Under the pieces are notes generated by a model. It saw only the letters and a program-made list of their open reading frames with translations. It ran no database searches and had not been told where the DNA came from. From assembly GCF_034190915.1 (NCBI RefSeq), contig NW_026947493.1:46332501-46396500 (forward strand): 64,000 nucleotides of DNA. The letters run 5' to 3'. Numbering within the stretch: the stretch's first letter is position 1; every line of letters begins with the position of its first letter. The position numbers were made by a program, and so were the translations under genes. The DNA comes from Cavia porcellus (lineage: Eukaryota > Chordata > Mammalia > Rodentia > Caviidae). This document shows, piece after piece, positions 10,851-22,349 of the stretch.

Positions 10851-11659
10851 CACCGTGCGCCAGGGAGTGAGAGCTTTGCCTTATCCGGGGAAACTCTGTG
10901 GACCAGTTACTCGGGCTGAGTGTGAAGCGATGGGTAAATCAGGAAAGCGGGAGCGATTTGACGCATCGTTACATTCCCGTAATCCCAGCAGCTGGGAAGC
11001 TGAGCAGGAAGAGCGCAGAGTGGAGGCCAGCCTGGGTGATTTAGCCACTCAGCGAGACCCTGTCACAAAATTTCAATCCCCAGTACCGGAGGGAAAAAGG
11101 GCTAGCAATATTTAGGATACCATCCGCACACCTAGGACCTTACTTTTCCCTACCCCTGAAAGAGGTTTACAGTATTTGGCGCTTGCATTTTTTGTTGTTG
11201 TTGTTAGTACACTTTTGTGATACCGCCTCTTGATCCGTTTTACTCTTTTTTTAAGGAAAGAAATACCGTGTATGTCTGATTTAATTGATTTTTTTTCCAG
11301 TGAAACCAATCGGGGATGTAGGCGCATAGTTACACGGGTTGTGTGCGCAGCTGTGTGTAATACTGAAAAGTTGGAAGCTACTAAAATGACCAGCAGCAGG
11401 CGATCGATTGTAAATCATCGCGATCCTGTAAGTGAAGTGTAATGCGTACATTTAAAGTCATCTTACTGGAGCATACTCAAGAGCCGCGGAAGATGCGCCC
11501 TTAAATTGAGTGGGGGAGGGGAACACTTTACGAAACAGTTTCTGGTTTTCAAAAAAACCCAAGTAGCGGTGGAGCGGACAGCGCGCAGGGAATGGTCAGC
11601 TCCAGGCGACTGCGCACGCTTGGGTTTTTTGTTTGTTTTTTAGGGGGTTCCCCCCCCCC

Positions 11660-11735
11660 CTTTTTTTTTTTGTACTGGAGATTGAATTTAGGGTCTTCAC
11701 ACTGAGCTACATCCCTACCTCTTCTTCGTTTTGTT
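11660..11735 (-). mobile_element. Old ID-like SINE
   Basis: T-run, TGTACTGGAGATTGAA and ACTGAGCTACATCCC on plus mark a diverged, shortened reverse copy. Confidence 0.55.
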
Positions 11736-12714
11736 TTGAGACAAAATCCTGAATACTGAAGGCTGGGCTTGAATTTGAGATCCTCTAGCCTCAGCTCCCG
11801 TGAGTGCTGGTGTGACAGGCGGGCCTCCGTGCCCACCTAGCTGCACCTGCATCTTCTGCCCTATTCCGTTGTGTACGATTCCAGGGCGAGGACAGGGCTG
11901 TCCGGTCTCCTTGCTGCGCCCCTCTCAGCAGCCGTTTCCGAAGGGTGTGGGACTCGGAAATCGATCGCAGACTATGAGGCCGGTTAAATGGTCTCCGACT
12001 TCGCACACTGATCAGGCCTGAAAGGTTCAGATGGCTCCTCCGTCCCAGGGGGCCTCCGCCACGGTGACCTTTTGCGAACTCTCCCGGGATCTCTCAGGGC
12101 TGTGACTGGGGTCAGAGCTCTGCCCTCTCCTGGACACTGCTCCGCTAGAGGGGAGATGCGAGCGATCCCACTGGGATCAGCAGACCGTGCAAGGGAATCC
12201 GGGGTGGCTACTGACACCCACCCATCCCCAGCCCCCGCCTCAGGACATCTGCTCTAGGTCTGGGATCCGTGATCTCCCCGGAGCCACGTGTGATCCCTGC
12301 ACTGACAGGACGTATGGTTCTGTAGGTCTCCGTCTCCATGGCCATCCTGGAGGTGCTGGCCAATGCAGGGGAAAGTGGACTTTCCTAAGTTAACCCAGTC
12401 AGTGTCCTTCTGCTTTGAACCCACAGAGAAGAAGGCGAAAGTTAACCAAAATGCACCAACCTTGCACATTTTGTTCACAGACTCTGGGGCGATAATAATA
12501 AAATCCAATCTAATTTGCTACAGAAGGAAACTAAAACCCATTGGAGTGGCAGGTCAGCGTTGGGTGACAGAGGGTGATAAAGTAAGAGGGAGAGACAGAA
12601 AAAGACAGACAATAGCTATATATCTAATATATAGAGGGTTTAGGTTCTTTCTGATTTAGCGATTTAGCATTGTAAGATTTTTTTTCCAATGTCATGCAGG
12701 TTCTCAAAAATGTA

Positions 12715-12872
12715 GAAGCCAGGTGTGGGGGTGCTAGCTGTAAGCCTAGCACTTGGGAGGCTGAGGTAGAATCACTGTGAGTTTGGGGCCAGCATGGGTA
12801 CATGGTGAGTTCAAGACCAATGTGAACTATACAGTAAAACCCTGTCTCAAAAAACAAACAAAACAAAATGAA
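12715..12872 (+). mobile_element. B1-like SINE
   Basis: Internal duplication seen as GGCCAGCATGGGTACATGGT followed by AAGACCAATGTGAACTATAC, then CCCTGTCTCAAAAAAC. Confidence 0.85.
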
Positions 12873-13414
12873 AATCAACATGACAACAAAAGAAATCCAG
12901 CATGGTTTGAAAACACCTACATTTAATAGCTGCCCTTTACTCAATTGTTTCAATAAGACCTGCCATTGAACATTTAGGGTCTTAGTCTTCATTATGCAAA
13001 AAATGATAGTGCTGAGACCATTTTGCTCATAAATCTTTACATTTCAGGCTCTCTTAGAAGTGGTTCCTAGAGCCGTAACTTCCAGGTGCAGGACCAACAA
13101 CTGAGCCAAATGCCAGGCCTCCCTGCTTCCTCCTGGGCGGCTTTCACTTTGCTGTTTCCTCTTACTGAGGGGGGAGCTTCCCTGTTCACAGAAGGGGCGC
13201 CATCTGTCCCACAGCACCCTCACTTCTTTTCCTTACTGGGGAGTTTGAGAATTGGTTGAGTGCCAGAAAGTGACAGGTCCCTGTGGGGCCCGAGGGCTCA
13301 GCTGGGGCATTCTCCCCTGGGTGTTGGGGTTGAACTGGGAGAGACATAGCCTCCCTTTCCTCTTTTTCCTCCACCTTCATTTTTAAAAAATACTTTATAT
13401 TTGCTTATTTATTT

Positions 13415-13485
13415 TTGGTACCAAGACTCAAGCTCATGCTTGCCAGGCAGGCGCTGTGCTGCTGAGCTATATCTCCCTCCCCCTC
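13415..13485 (-). mobile_element. ID-like SINE
   Basis: TTGGTACCAAGACTCAAGC, GCCAGGCAGGCGC and GCTGAGCTATATC on plus. Confidence 0.7.
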
Positions 13486-14464
13486 CCCCTTCTTTTAACT
13501 GCACCATAAACTGCTGTGCGAGGAGCACCCAGCAGTGTGCACACTGTTGGCTGGAGGTTCCCTCCCGTCTTGCTTCCTACCTGACACCCCTGTTACTGGA
13601 GTTTTGGGGTGCTGGTGTCTCCTCCTGGAAGTGGTTTCTAGATTTTTCTTCTGTCCGGAGCAAAAGAATTGGTCAAGACAAGTGCAAATGGTAGTAACGT
13701 GTTATTAAAGGTAGGAAAAGAATCAGGCTCTGCAGAGTTTGGGCCAAGTAAAAGCAGGAAAACAAACTCGCCCTACAGCGTGAGGGTGTGCCAGCATGCA
13801 ACAGAACAGTGACAAAAACTCATCATGGACTGTGCTTTTTGTTTCACTTCTTTCTGAGGCTGACATCAGGTCTGTACTGTCCTAAGAGAAACCTGCTTCG
13901 CGACAGAAGTCCACTCACAGGGCTTTGGTAACTGTTTTGCAAATGTCCTGACACTGTGCAATTAACAGGTCATGCCTACTTCCCCAGAAGTTTCCCCACA
14001 GACTGATCTCCTGTCTCAACTCCGCTTCACTGCTCATAATCTGGTAGGCCTCTGGCTCTGTGATCTTTCTGTACCTGTTTGGAGGGAAAACAAGATACAT
14101 AAGCTGCTAACATGGGGCAGAAGATCAGTGTTATATTGTTGCCTCCTTTTTGCCTCCAGTACTGGGGATTAAACTCTGGCCTTCACACTAAGCCCTTTTA
14201 AACATTTAAGGTTTTTTTTTTTAATTTTTAGAGAGGTTCGCACTAAATTACCCAGGCTGGGCTTGAATTTGCTATCCTGTCTCAGCCTCCCATAGGGCTG
14301 AGATGACAGGCATGAGCCACATACCTGTGTTTATATTGTCTTTCCTTTTGTGCTCTTTCCCATTTGTTCTTTGTGTCTTTGTCTTTCCCCTCATCAGGCT
14401 GTCAGGAGCACTATGTGGCTGCTGTTATTTATAGACTTTTTGGGTTCACAACAACGGCAACAAA

Positions 14465-14530
14465 ATCATTCATCTATTCATTCAACAAACATTTATTGAG
14501 CCACCTATTACACAGAAACTAGGATACTGT
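14465..14530 (+). mobile_element. Ancient repeat fragment, L2-like
   Basis: TTCATTCAACAAACATTTAT followed by TGAGCCACCTATTACA resembles a very common ancient mammalian interspersed repeat. The family assignment is from memory. Confidence 0.35.
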
Positions 14531-14598
14531 GGGAAGCAGAGGCAGAAAGATCATAAATTCAAGCCCTGCCCAAGCTATTCAAGAAGACCCATCTCAAA

Positions 14599-14712
14599 AG
14601 CTAGGCAAGGTAGAGCGTGCCTCTAATCCTGACACTCAGAAAGTGAGGTGGGAAGGTAAGTGAGAGTTTGAGGCCAACCTGGACTACACAGCCAAATCCT
14701 GTCTCAAAAAAC
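14599..14712 (+). mobile_element. B1-like SINE, first of three in tandem
   Basis: GCTAGGCAAGGTAGAGCGTG and GAGGCCAACCTGGACTACAC, then ATCCTGTCTCAAAAAAC. Confidence 0.8.
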
Positions 14713-14721
14713 ATGAAAGAG

Positions 14722-14885
14722 TTGGGCATGGTGGCTCTCACCTGTAATCCAAGCATTTGGAAGGCTGAGGCAGGAGGATCTTGGGAGTTCAAGACCAGCC
14801 TGGGTTACAAAGTGAGCTCAAGGCCAGTCTGAACTGCATAGAGAAACCTTGTCTCAAAAAGACAAAAAAAAAAAAAAAAAAAAAA
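14722..14885 (+). mobile_element. B1-like SINE, second of three in tandem
   Basis: Complete: GTTGGGCATGGTGGCTCTCA through both internal repeats to CTTGTCTCAAAAAGAC plus A-run. Confidence 0.92.
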
Positions 14886-14889
14886 CATG

Positions 14890-15050
14890 AAAGAAGCAGA
14901 GCATGGTGACGCATGCTTGTAATCCCAGCTCTCAGGAGGCTGAGGCAGGAGGGTCATTGTAATTTTGAGGCTAGCCTGGGCTACAAAGTGACTTCAAGCT
15001 AGGCTGAACTGCGTAGTGAAACCCTGTCTCAAAAATAAAACAAACAAAAC
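14890..15050 (+). mobile_element. B1-like SINE, third of three in tandem
   Basis: Complete copy beginning GCAGAGCATGGTGACGCATG. The three neighbours share orientation and may reflect insertion into each other's A-tails. Confidence 0.9.
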
Positions 15051-15149
15051 CATGAAAGAGTCAGTCTGCTACACTGGGAGTTTAAGACCAGCCTGAATTA
15101 CAGAGTAAGACCTGGTATCAAAACAAAAAGAAAAAAAAAATGGGAAGGA

Positions 15150-15212
15150 GGGATGTAGGATGTATCTCAGTGTAAAGGCCCTGAGTTCCATTTCCAGTAC
15201 TGAGGGAAAAAT
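15150..15212 (+). mobile_element. Old ID-like SINE
   Basis: GATGTATCTCAGTGTAAAGG and CCTGAGTTCCATTTCCAG: A and B boxes recognisable, anticodon arm missing. It ends where the RPL17 pseudogene begins. Confidence 0.6.
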
Positions 15213-15217
15213 AAGGG

Positions 15218-15792
<575 letters not shown>

Positions 15793-16299
15793 GATAGTAT
15801 GCTTATTTCCTAAGAATGCGGCTTAATATCAACCTTGGTGTGCTCTGGGTCAAATATGCACAGAAACATGAAACGTTTTATATGAAGTAGATACTTTAAA
15901 TTTAATTAATTAAAAAATTTGGAAACAGGCTCTCACTTTGTGTTTCAGGCTGGCCTTAAACTCAGGGCCACCCTCCTGCCTCGGCCTGTGCACCATCATG
16001 CCCTGCTGTCAGGTGTACAGTTTTAAATGGACAATGACAGAATCTGGTTTGAAATGAGAAAAGAAACATAACTTGCCAAGCGAGGAAGCATGAATGCTAA
16101 TGGCAGGCAGACAATTCTCTTATGCCATTTAGCAAACAATCATTAAGTGAGTTAACGCTATGCCCAGGGGTGATGGCAAAAATAGCCATAAGTAAATACT
16201 CTACTATGTGCATCTGCCAAAGGAACAGACCTTTCCTTGGTTTTCACAGCTTTCACCGCAGGAATCATCTGGAAAGTCGCGTTGCACCACGGCTGTGTA

Positions 16300-16465
16300 C
16301 AAGGGCCAGACCGCATCTCACTGCTTGGCACAGCCACGGGCGGGTCTCCTGCAGCGCTCAGCCAATCAAACCAAGGCCTCTGCCGTCAAGGGCGGGTCCC
16401 CGCGCGGAGGAGGCGGGGCTGCAGTGGCGCCAGACCCGGAGCCACCGTTAATGAGCCTGAAAAGT
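16300..16465. promoter_or_regulatory. Small GC/CCAAT promoter-like segment
   Basis: CAGCCAATCA near 16360, two GGGCGGG boxes and an AGGCGGGGC box lie within about 120 bases of CpG-rich DNA, flanked by AT-rich repeats. No recognisable gene follows on either strand. Confidence 0.45.
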
Positions 16466-16769
16466 GAGGTAGGGATTCGCAGCCTGCGCGAACAGATGGA
16501 AATACAGACCAGAGGAGGGCCACCGCTCCCCGCAGATGCACAGCACAGTTCATACGGTTAGCCTACTTGTGGTACGGGAGCGTCTGTCATTAGTCTCATT
16601 AAAAAAAAAAAAATTGCCAGAGGTGGAGGCGGAAGCCAGCACTTGGGAGGCTGAAACAAGCGGATGGCAAGTTTGAACTGGGATGGGCAATTTAGTGACT
16701 TAGGGAGACCTTCTGTCAAAATAAAAATCAATAAATAAAAGGTTCAGAGGCCCAGCACCACACAAGAAA

Positions 16770-17215
16770 AAATGACCATCTAATGTTAACAATTCAGTGG
16801 CATGGACGACATTCGCATTGTCATGCGCCCATTGCAACCATCCAGCTCCAAAGTTTTCCATCTTGGCTGGGGATTTAGCTCAGCGGCATAAGCACTTGCC
16901 TTGCAAGCGGGTGGTCGTGAGTTCGATCCCCGGTATCAATAAAAAGTTAAAAAAAGAAAAGTAAAATACAAAGTTTTCCATCTTGCAAAACTGAACCTCT
17001 GCATCCAATAAACAGCAACACCCACAAACCCCGAACCACCGCCCCACTTTCCAGGAATCTTAACTGCACTGGGCACATCATAGGAGCAGTATTGCCCAGT
17101 ATTTGTCTTTCATGATGGGGCTTATTTCATTTAACAAAACGTCCTTAAGGTTCATCGATGAGGTAGCATGAATTAAATGTCTTACTTTTACTTTTATTTT
17201 TTACTTTTTAATTTT
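16770..17215 (-). mobile_element. Old L1M fragment, split by an ID SINE
   Basis: ACAATTCAGTGGCATGG, CATCTTGCAAAACTGAACCT, TTCATTTAACAAAACGTCC and AAGGTTCATCGATGA match, in order, what I remember of the 3' part of ancient L1M elements read in reverse. An ID at 16865-16969 with a 15-bp TSD interrupts it. Confidence 0.6.
16865..16969 (+). mobile_element. ID-like SINE in L1M fragment
   Basis: Full body with intact boxes. TSD AAAGTTTTCCATCTT at 16850-16864 and 16970-16984 splits an older L1M fragment. Confidence 0.93.
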
Positions 17216-17287
17216 TTCTTCCTTTTAAAGTTTACCCTGCTAAGGCAGGAGGATCATGGCCAACCTTGATTACACAAGACCATCTAA

Positions 17288-17297
17288 AACACACACA

Positions 17298-17333
<36 letters not shown>
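17288..17333 (+). repeat. (CA)n microsatellite
   Basis: About 22 CA units with one interruption near the start. Confidence 0.95.
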
Positions 17334-17335
<2 letters not shown>

Positions 17336-17904
17336 TCAAATTTGATCCTAAAACAGTACCGATTATTTTTACCAGTTCTTAAAAAATAACTCATAGCTAC
17401 ATAGATGCCAAACAAGACACACCTGAAAGCAAAAAGAGGAACACAACAATTTGAACACTGAGCTACATTCCCAACCTTTTTTTGACCTTTTAAGTTTTTG
17501 GACAGAGTCTTGCTAAGTAAGGCACTATATTGCCCAGATTGGGCTTGAATTTGGGATCTTTCTGCATCAGCTTTCCAGAGTGCCAGGATTACAAACTGCA
17601 CCACCTGGCTTGGAACACAGCATTTTTAAACTTGTGAAAGTCATGCTTCCTGTGGGCTCCTGGAATCTGATTGACTGCCTTCTGTCTGGCCTTTTCTCCG
17701 GGTTAGATGCAGTCAGAATTTTTCCTGTCATTTGATACAGGCTGGAATTATGGGTGGGGGAGTTGGTAGCCTGAAGTAAAGGCAGATTTTAGTTTCTTTG
17801 CCTTTGTCTTTCTGATTGCTCAAGGCAGAGGCTTTAGTCCCTCCCCATTAATTTCTGATGAAGCTCTAGGAGGCCTGCATCCTTTTTCTTAGCTACAGGG
17901 GCCT

Positions 17905-18034
17905 TGTCCCTACACTCCTATAATCCCAGCACCCAGGAGACTGAGGCAGGAGGACTGCCTGGAGTTGAGGCCAGCCTGGACTACATAGTGAGTTCAACTC
18001 CAGTTTGAACTACACAGTGAAACTGTCTCAAAAA
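17905..18034 (+). mobile_element. B1-like SINE
   Basis: CCTATAATCCCAGCACCCAG and both internal repeats (GAGGCCAGCCTGGACTACAT, then AACTCCAGTTTGAACTACAC). Confidence 0.88.
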
Positions 18035-18287
18035 TGAACTAATTAAGAAGAACCCTTCTGAGTTGTGAGAGGCAGCTACTATGGCTCAGCAGCAGGCACA
18101 GTGTAGGAAACATCTGGAATCAGCCACGCGGTTCTGGTCACTGTGCATTTACAGGCTGGCTCTCTGGAGATAATTTAGGCCCATCTGATGGTTTCTGCTG
18201 ACTTTTGGTGAGATCAGGTACATGCAAAGATGAGCCCCAAGTCTGAATGACATGGAGGGGAACTCCAGTGGAAAATCTGTTTCAACT

Positions 18288-18402
18288 GGGCAGGTGGCTC
18301 ACACCTGTAATCCTAGCACGTGGGAGGCTGAGGTAGGAGGCTAAAGCCACTGTGAATTCAAGGCCAGCCTGAGCTACATAGCAAGACCCTGTCTAAAAGA
18401 AA
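18288..18402 (+). mobile_element. B1-like SINE
   Basis: GGTGGCTCACACCTGTAATC and CAAGGCCAGCCTGAGCTACA. Only one copy of the internal repeat. Confidence 0.88.
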
Positions 18403-18409
18403 GAAAGTT

Positions 18410-19200
18410 GCCACTCACACTCAAGGGAGTAGAGGTCCACCTGGACTCAAAATTTCAGTGCTTTCCACCACATCTGCAGGCTCCAGGACAGAAAGAGCTT
18501 GGGAAGGGCCTGGTGGAAGACAGCTGCTTCCCTCAGGGCAGCGGGAAGCAGAGGGAGAAGGGAGGAGCCAGGCAGAGACACATTCTTCCAGCTCACTCCC
18601 AAAGGACTGCCCCTAGAACCAGGCACAATCTCCCAAAGTGTTTAGCTATAAATTCATCAATGGACTGAGCAACTGAGTGAGTATAACACTGGCAAGATCC
18701 AGGCACCTTCCAAATGCCCAACCTCTAAATGCATGGGGTTTGGGGGTACACTCTAGGTCTAAGCCAAATGTCCCACTTCTACCCCCAAGACTCAAGACTG
18801 CATGCAAAATGCATTTTGTCTAAGAGCCAGAAAGTCTTAACAGTTCCACCGATGCTAAAAAGTCCAAGTCTAAATTCCCCCCTGGACTCACGGTGAACTA
18901 AATAGTGAGCACCACTTCTTGGCTTCAGGGTGTCCAGCAACCTCCCAAGGGTGTGCTGGCTGTAGACGAGGGTGCCCTGCCTCTCCTCTTGTGGTCTCAC
19001 CACTCCAGAAAGCTAATGTGGGCTTATTTTCCTGGAGATCACAGCCTTCACCTTGTCTTCCAGGGTTCTCAGCTTTGACCCTGATGGTGTCTACTGCTGC
19101 AGGTCATGAGGCGACAGACACTTCAGCCATGATCTCTTTGAATAATGTAGAAAACTGGTTTCCTTTGTAAGATCCTCATGCCTTATGGGAAATGATATGG
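18410..19200. other. Stretch with no recognised feature
   Basis: Unique-looking sequence between B1 and ID copies. Open frames up to 86 codons show no known protein. Confidence 0.6.
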
Positions 19201-19287
19201 GAGACATCTCACTGTATGTATGTATATACACACATGTATATATGCACATATGCACTGTATATATATTTCTCTACTTGTATTATGCAG

Positions 19288-19377
19288 GTTTTTTTTTTTT
19301 TTTGTACCGGGGATCGAACTCATGACCTTACACTTGCCAGGCAGGCGCTTGCACCACTGAGCTAAATCTCCGGCCCT
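19288..19377 (-). mobile_element. ID-like SINE
   Basis: T-run, TGTACCGGGGATCGAACTCA and ACTGAGCTAAATC on plus. Confidence 0.85.
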
Positions 19378-19450
19378 CTTCTTGTATTATGGATCAAGCC
19401 CAGGGACTCACACATACTTCTATCAAGAGCTATGTCCCTACCATTTCTTT

Positions 19451-19562
19451 TTTAGCTTTGAGACAGTCTTGCTAAGTTATACAGACTAGCCTCAAATTTG
19501 CTATCCTCCTGCCTCAGCTTCCTGAGTGGATGGGATTACAGATGTATACTATCACATTGGAT
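19451..19562 (-). mobile_element. B1-like SINE
   Basis: TTTGAGACAGTCTTGCTAAG and TGCCTCAGCTTCCTGAGTGG on plus. Confidence 0.8.
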
Positions 19563-19682
19563 TCCATATTACAAATGCCTTCTCTTCTAAAATAATAATG
19601 GTTATGCTAATATTGGTCTATCAACAACAAAAATATCCATTGTAAAGATATTCTTTTTTTCCATTCTCACAAGTTGAGGTAA

Positions 19683-19702
19683 ATATATATATATATATAT
19701 AT
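19683..19702 (+). repeat. (TA)n microsatellite
   Basis: About ten TA units next to an ID T-run. Confidence 0.9.
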
Positions 19703-19809
19703 TTTTTTTTTTTTTGGTCTTTTTCCTTTTTATTGGTACCAGGAATTGAGCTCACGACTGCCTGCTTGTAAAGGCAGGCGCTTATGCCACTGAGCTAAAT
19801 CCCCAGCCT
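19702..19809 (-). mobile_element. ID-like SINE
   Basis: Full-length reverse copy whose T-run directly follows a (TA)n tract at 19683-19702. Confidence 0.9.
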
Positions 19810-20149
19810 CAATTGTAAGATATTCTATTATCATAGTACCTAATATCTACGGAAAGAATTCAATGTACATATTTGTTCTCCTGAACTCTAGGTAGGGTTT
19901 GTAATAGGTCACTGAATGCCCTGCTGGTAAAAGTCAAGGAATTCTAAAAGTGTCTAGGTGTCCCCCAGAGCCTCATGCAGTCATAGGTGGCTGCATCTAG
20001 AGTGTGTGATGCTGGAATTGATTCCTGGTGCAATGCTAGGGTCAAGGACACTAAGATTAATGGTGAGAGTGCTACCAGCCATAAGTAGCTCGGATGAGAT
20101 AAAGGGGGCAGACAGATGCTATTAAGGTCTCTTGCTTGTTTTGCTACCT

Positions 20150-20300
20150 TTGCTTGCTAGGAACTGTTTCCCCGATGTGATGCCACCCTGCCTTCAAGCC
20201 ATCAATTATGGACTAAAACCTCTACAAACTGTGAGCTAAATAAACCTTTCCTCCTTTAACTTTGAGTGTTGGGTATTTTGTCTCTAGCCTGGCCAAGTGT
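20150..20300 (+). mobile_element. Possible LTR 3' end, MaLR-like
   Basis: GTGAGCTAAATAAACCTTTC followed by a TTGGGTATTTTGTC-like segment resembles the poly(A)-signal end of mammalian apparent LTR retrotransposons. The 5' boundary is not clear. Confidence 0.35.
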
Positions 20301-21410
20301 TGATTGTCTGTCTTAAGAATGTAGCAAAAAATAAAATAAAATAAAGAACAGAGACAAGTACAGTATTCCATCGATGGCTGAGAAGTCAAAAGTCTCTGGC
20401 TGGGACCTCTCCACTCCCAAAGCAGCCACTGTTTATTAGGTGTATACAGTAATAGATGGGGCTAGTAAAGGATTACAGTTCATCAGAAGATTCTAACTCC
20501 AGAGAGCATAGATGATCATATGCTAAGGAGTATAATCCTGAGATGACTCAAGAAGGCATTGATGATCTTATGCTTAGAAGAGTCAATGGGAAATTTCAGA
20601 TGGGTGCTACCAATAATCCCAAATTTTCTTTTTATCCAATAGGGAAATATGCAAAACTAGCCATTGTGAATTTGTGGTACCCAGCAATCTTGACAATGAG
20701 AAAAGTAATTCAGACAACCTAAAAACCTCTCTTAGTCAAAGCTGGACCGGCCAGTAACAAGTGATCCTGGATAGCATTTGTGGTCCGACCTCTATTACAC
20801 TGTGAATGGTGCCTGGCACCCTCCCTGGAGAAGCCTATGCTGATCTTAGCCCACCACAGGCCCACTGAGGCTGGACATCTGCTGTGGTGTTTGCCATGTT
20901 CACTGACAGCCACCTTCCCTAGCTCTAAGACACCCCGAAGACCTGTTAAGAGCCCCATCAATACTGTGCTTGCCACTCTATTTTGAAGGCTTATTTTTCT
21001 GGCGTTCAAAGGTTGATTTTTACATATTATCGTTATTTCAGTGAGGGGGCAAATATTTAACATCAGATGTAGACTCAGATAGAGAGAGGAAAAAGCATAA
21101 GCAAAGAACATACCTTACAGGAAGTTCTCTAAATTCCATCCATTTTAACTGCAAGCATCTACAGAGATGTGTATTTCCAGCAGCCTGATGTGCTCCATTG
21201 GGTCAGTTATTCCCAGTGAGTGAACTGTCCTTCCTTCTAAAGGAATGGCTTTGTGATTCTGCAAAGTCACCTTGCTACCGAATTTCATCCACTGCTTTGT
21301 TGGGAGAAATCAAATAAGCAATGATCCCCAAACTTTGTACAAACTGCTGAGTCTTACCACCAGGTTTTCTGACTCAGCAGACAATGGGTAAGGCTAGAAA
21401 GTTGGCATTT
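20300..21410. other. Stretch with no recognised feature
   Basis: Non-SINE sequence containing a 130-codon minus-strand open frame (20719-21111) that I cannot match to any protein. Could be an old LTR or ERV remnant. Confidence 0.5.
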
Positions 21411-21522
21411 TAATTAATTTATTTATTTATTATCAGCTGGGTGTAGCAGTACACCCCTGAATCCCAGCACTTAGGAGGCTGAGGCAGGAAGATTGCCTCA
21501 AGTTTGAGGTCCAGTGACCTTT

Positions 21523-21613
21523 TCTTTTCTTTTTTTTCCGGTACTGGGGCTCAATCTCATGATGTGCGCTTGCAAGACAGGCGCTTATGCCGCTGAGTTA
21601 AATTCCCAGCCCT
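21523..21613 (-). mobile_element. ID-like SINE inside the L1 5' monomers
   Basis: CCGGTACTGGGGCTCAATCT, CTTGCAAGACAGGCGC and GCTGAGTTAAATTCCCAGCC on plus. It sits within the first partial L1 monomer. Confidence 0.85.
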
Positions 21614-22140
21614 AGCACATTCTTTCAATCTAGGGAACTGGGGCTGCCCAATGTAAGTTCCAGCACCCCAGCGTGGGTCCAGCGAGAGTTTAAGATCATC
21701 ACTCCCAGTGGTTAAATGCCTGCCCGACTTCCAGCCACGTTAGACTGGCCTCTACAGATTTCCCAGGTCTAACTGGGCCACCCTTAGTGACCTTCTTTCA
21801 ATCTGGGGAACTGGAGCTGCACAAGGTGAGTTCCAGCACCCCAGTGTGGGTCCAGGGAGAGTTTAAGATCATCGCTCCCAGTGGTTAAGTGCCCAGCCAG
21901 CTTCCAGCCACACTAACCTAGGCTTGGGTGGTTTCATAGGCTGAACTAGACCATGCCCAGTGACCTTCTTCAATCAGGGGAGCTGAGGACACATGACATG
22001 AGTTCCAGCACATTGGTGCTTGCCCGGGGAAAGCTTTGGACTATCAGCCACAGGGGTTACGTGCCTGCCCAGCTTCCTGGAATACTGGAGGTGGCATGGG
22101 AGGTCCTGAGGGCTTGACTGGACCACACTCAGCAACCTCC
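21614..22140 (+). repeat. Tandem ~173-bp monomers of the L1 5' UTR
   Basis: The landmark TCTTTCAATC (or a variant) recurs at 21621, 21794, 21967 and about 22138, giving periods of 173, 173 and 171 bases. Shared blocks include GAGTTCCAGCACCCCAG-like, GAGAGTTTAAGATCATC-like and a CAGTGGTTAA-like motif. Units 1 and 2 are more alike than unit 3. The array directly precedes ORF1, as promoter monomers do in murine L1. Confidence 0.8.
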
Positions 22141-22349
22141 ATTCAGTTCCAGGAGCCAAGGGCATATGAGGTGATTTCCAACAGGCCCAGAGGAAGCTGT
22201 GGAACATCACTTGAAACACAGAAATATAGGAAAATGACAAAATGAAAGACCAAAATGCAATCTTAAACCTCCAGCCCATCCCAAGAAAGCCTAGGAGCCA
22301 TGTACGTAGAAGAAAATACATACCATACACCTGAAATACCTGAAATAAT

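Noticed and set aside
10392..10853. 153-codon minus-strand frame
   Set aside because: Spans an ID poly-T (giving a Lys run) and a CpG island; a chance frame.
13490..13800. Possible ERV1 LTR on the minus strand
   Set aside because: A TTTAATAA-like signal and a tRNA-site-like stretch were noticed, but no convincing LTR structure or ends.
20719..21111. 130-codon minus-strand frame
   Set aside because: No recognisable family; could be an old LTR or ERV remnant, but evidence is too weak to call.
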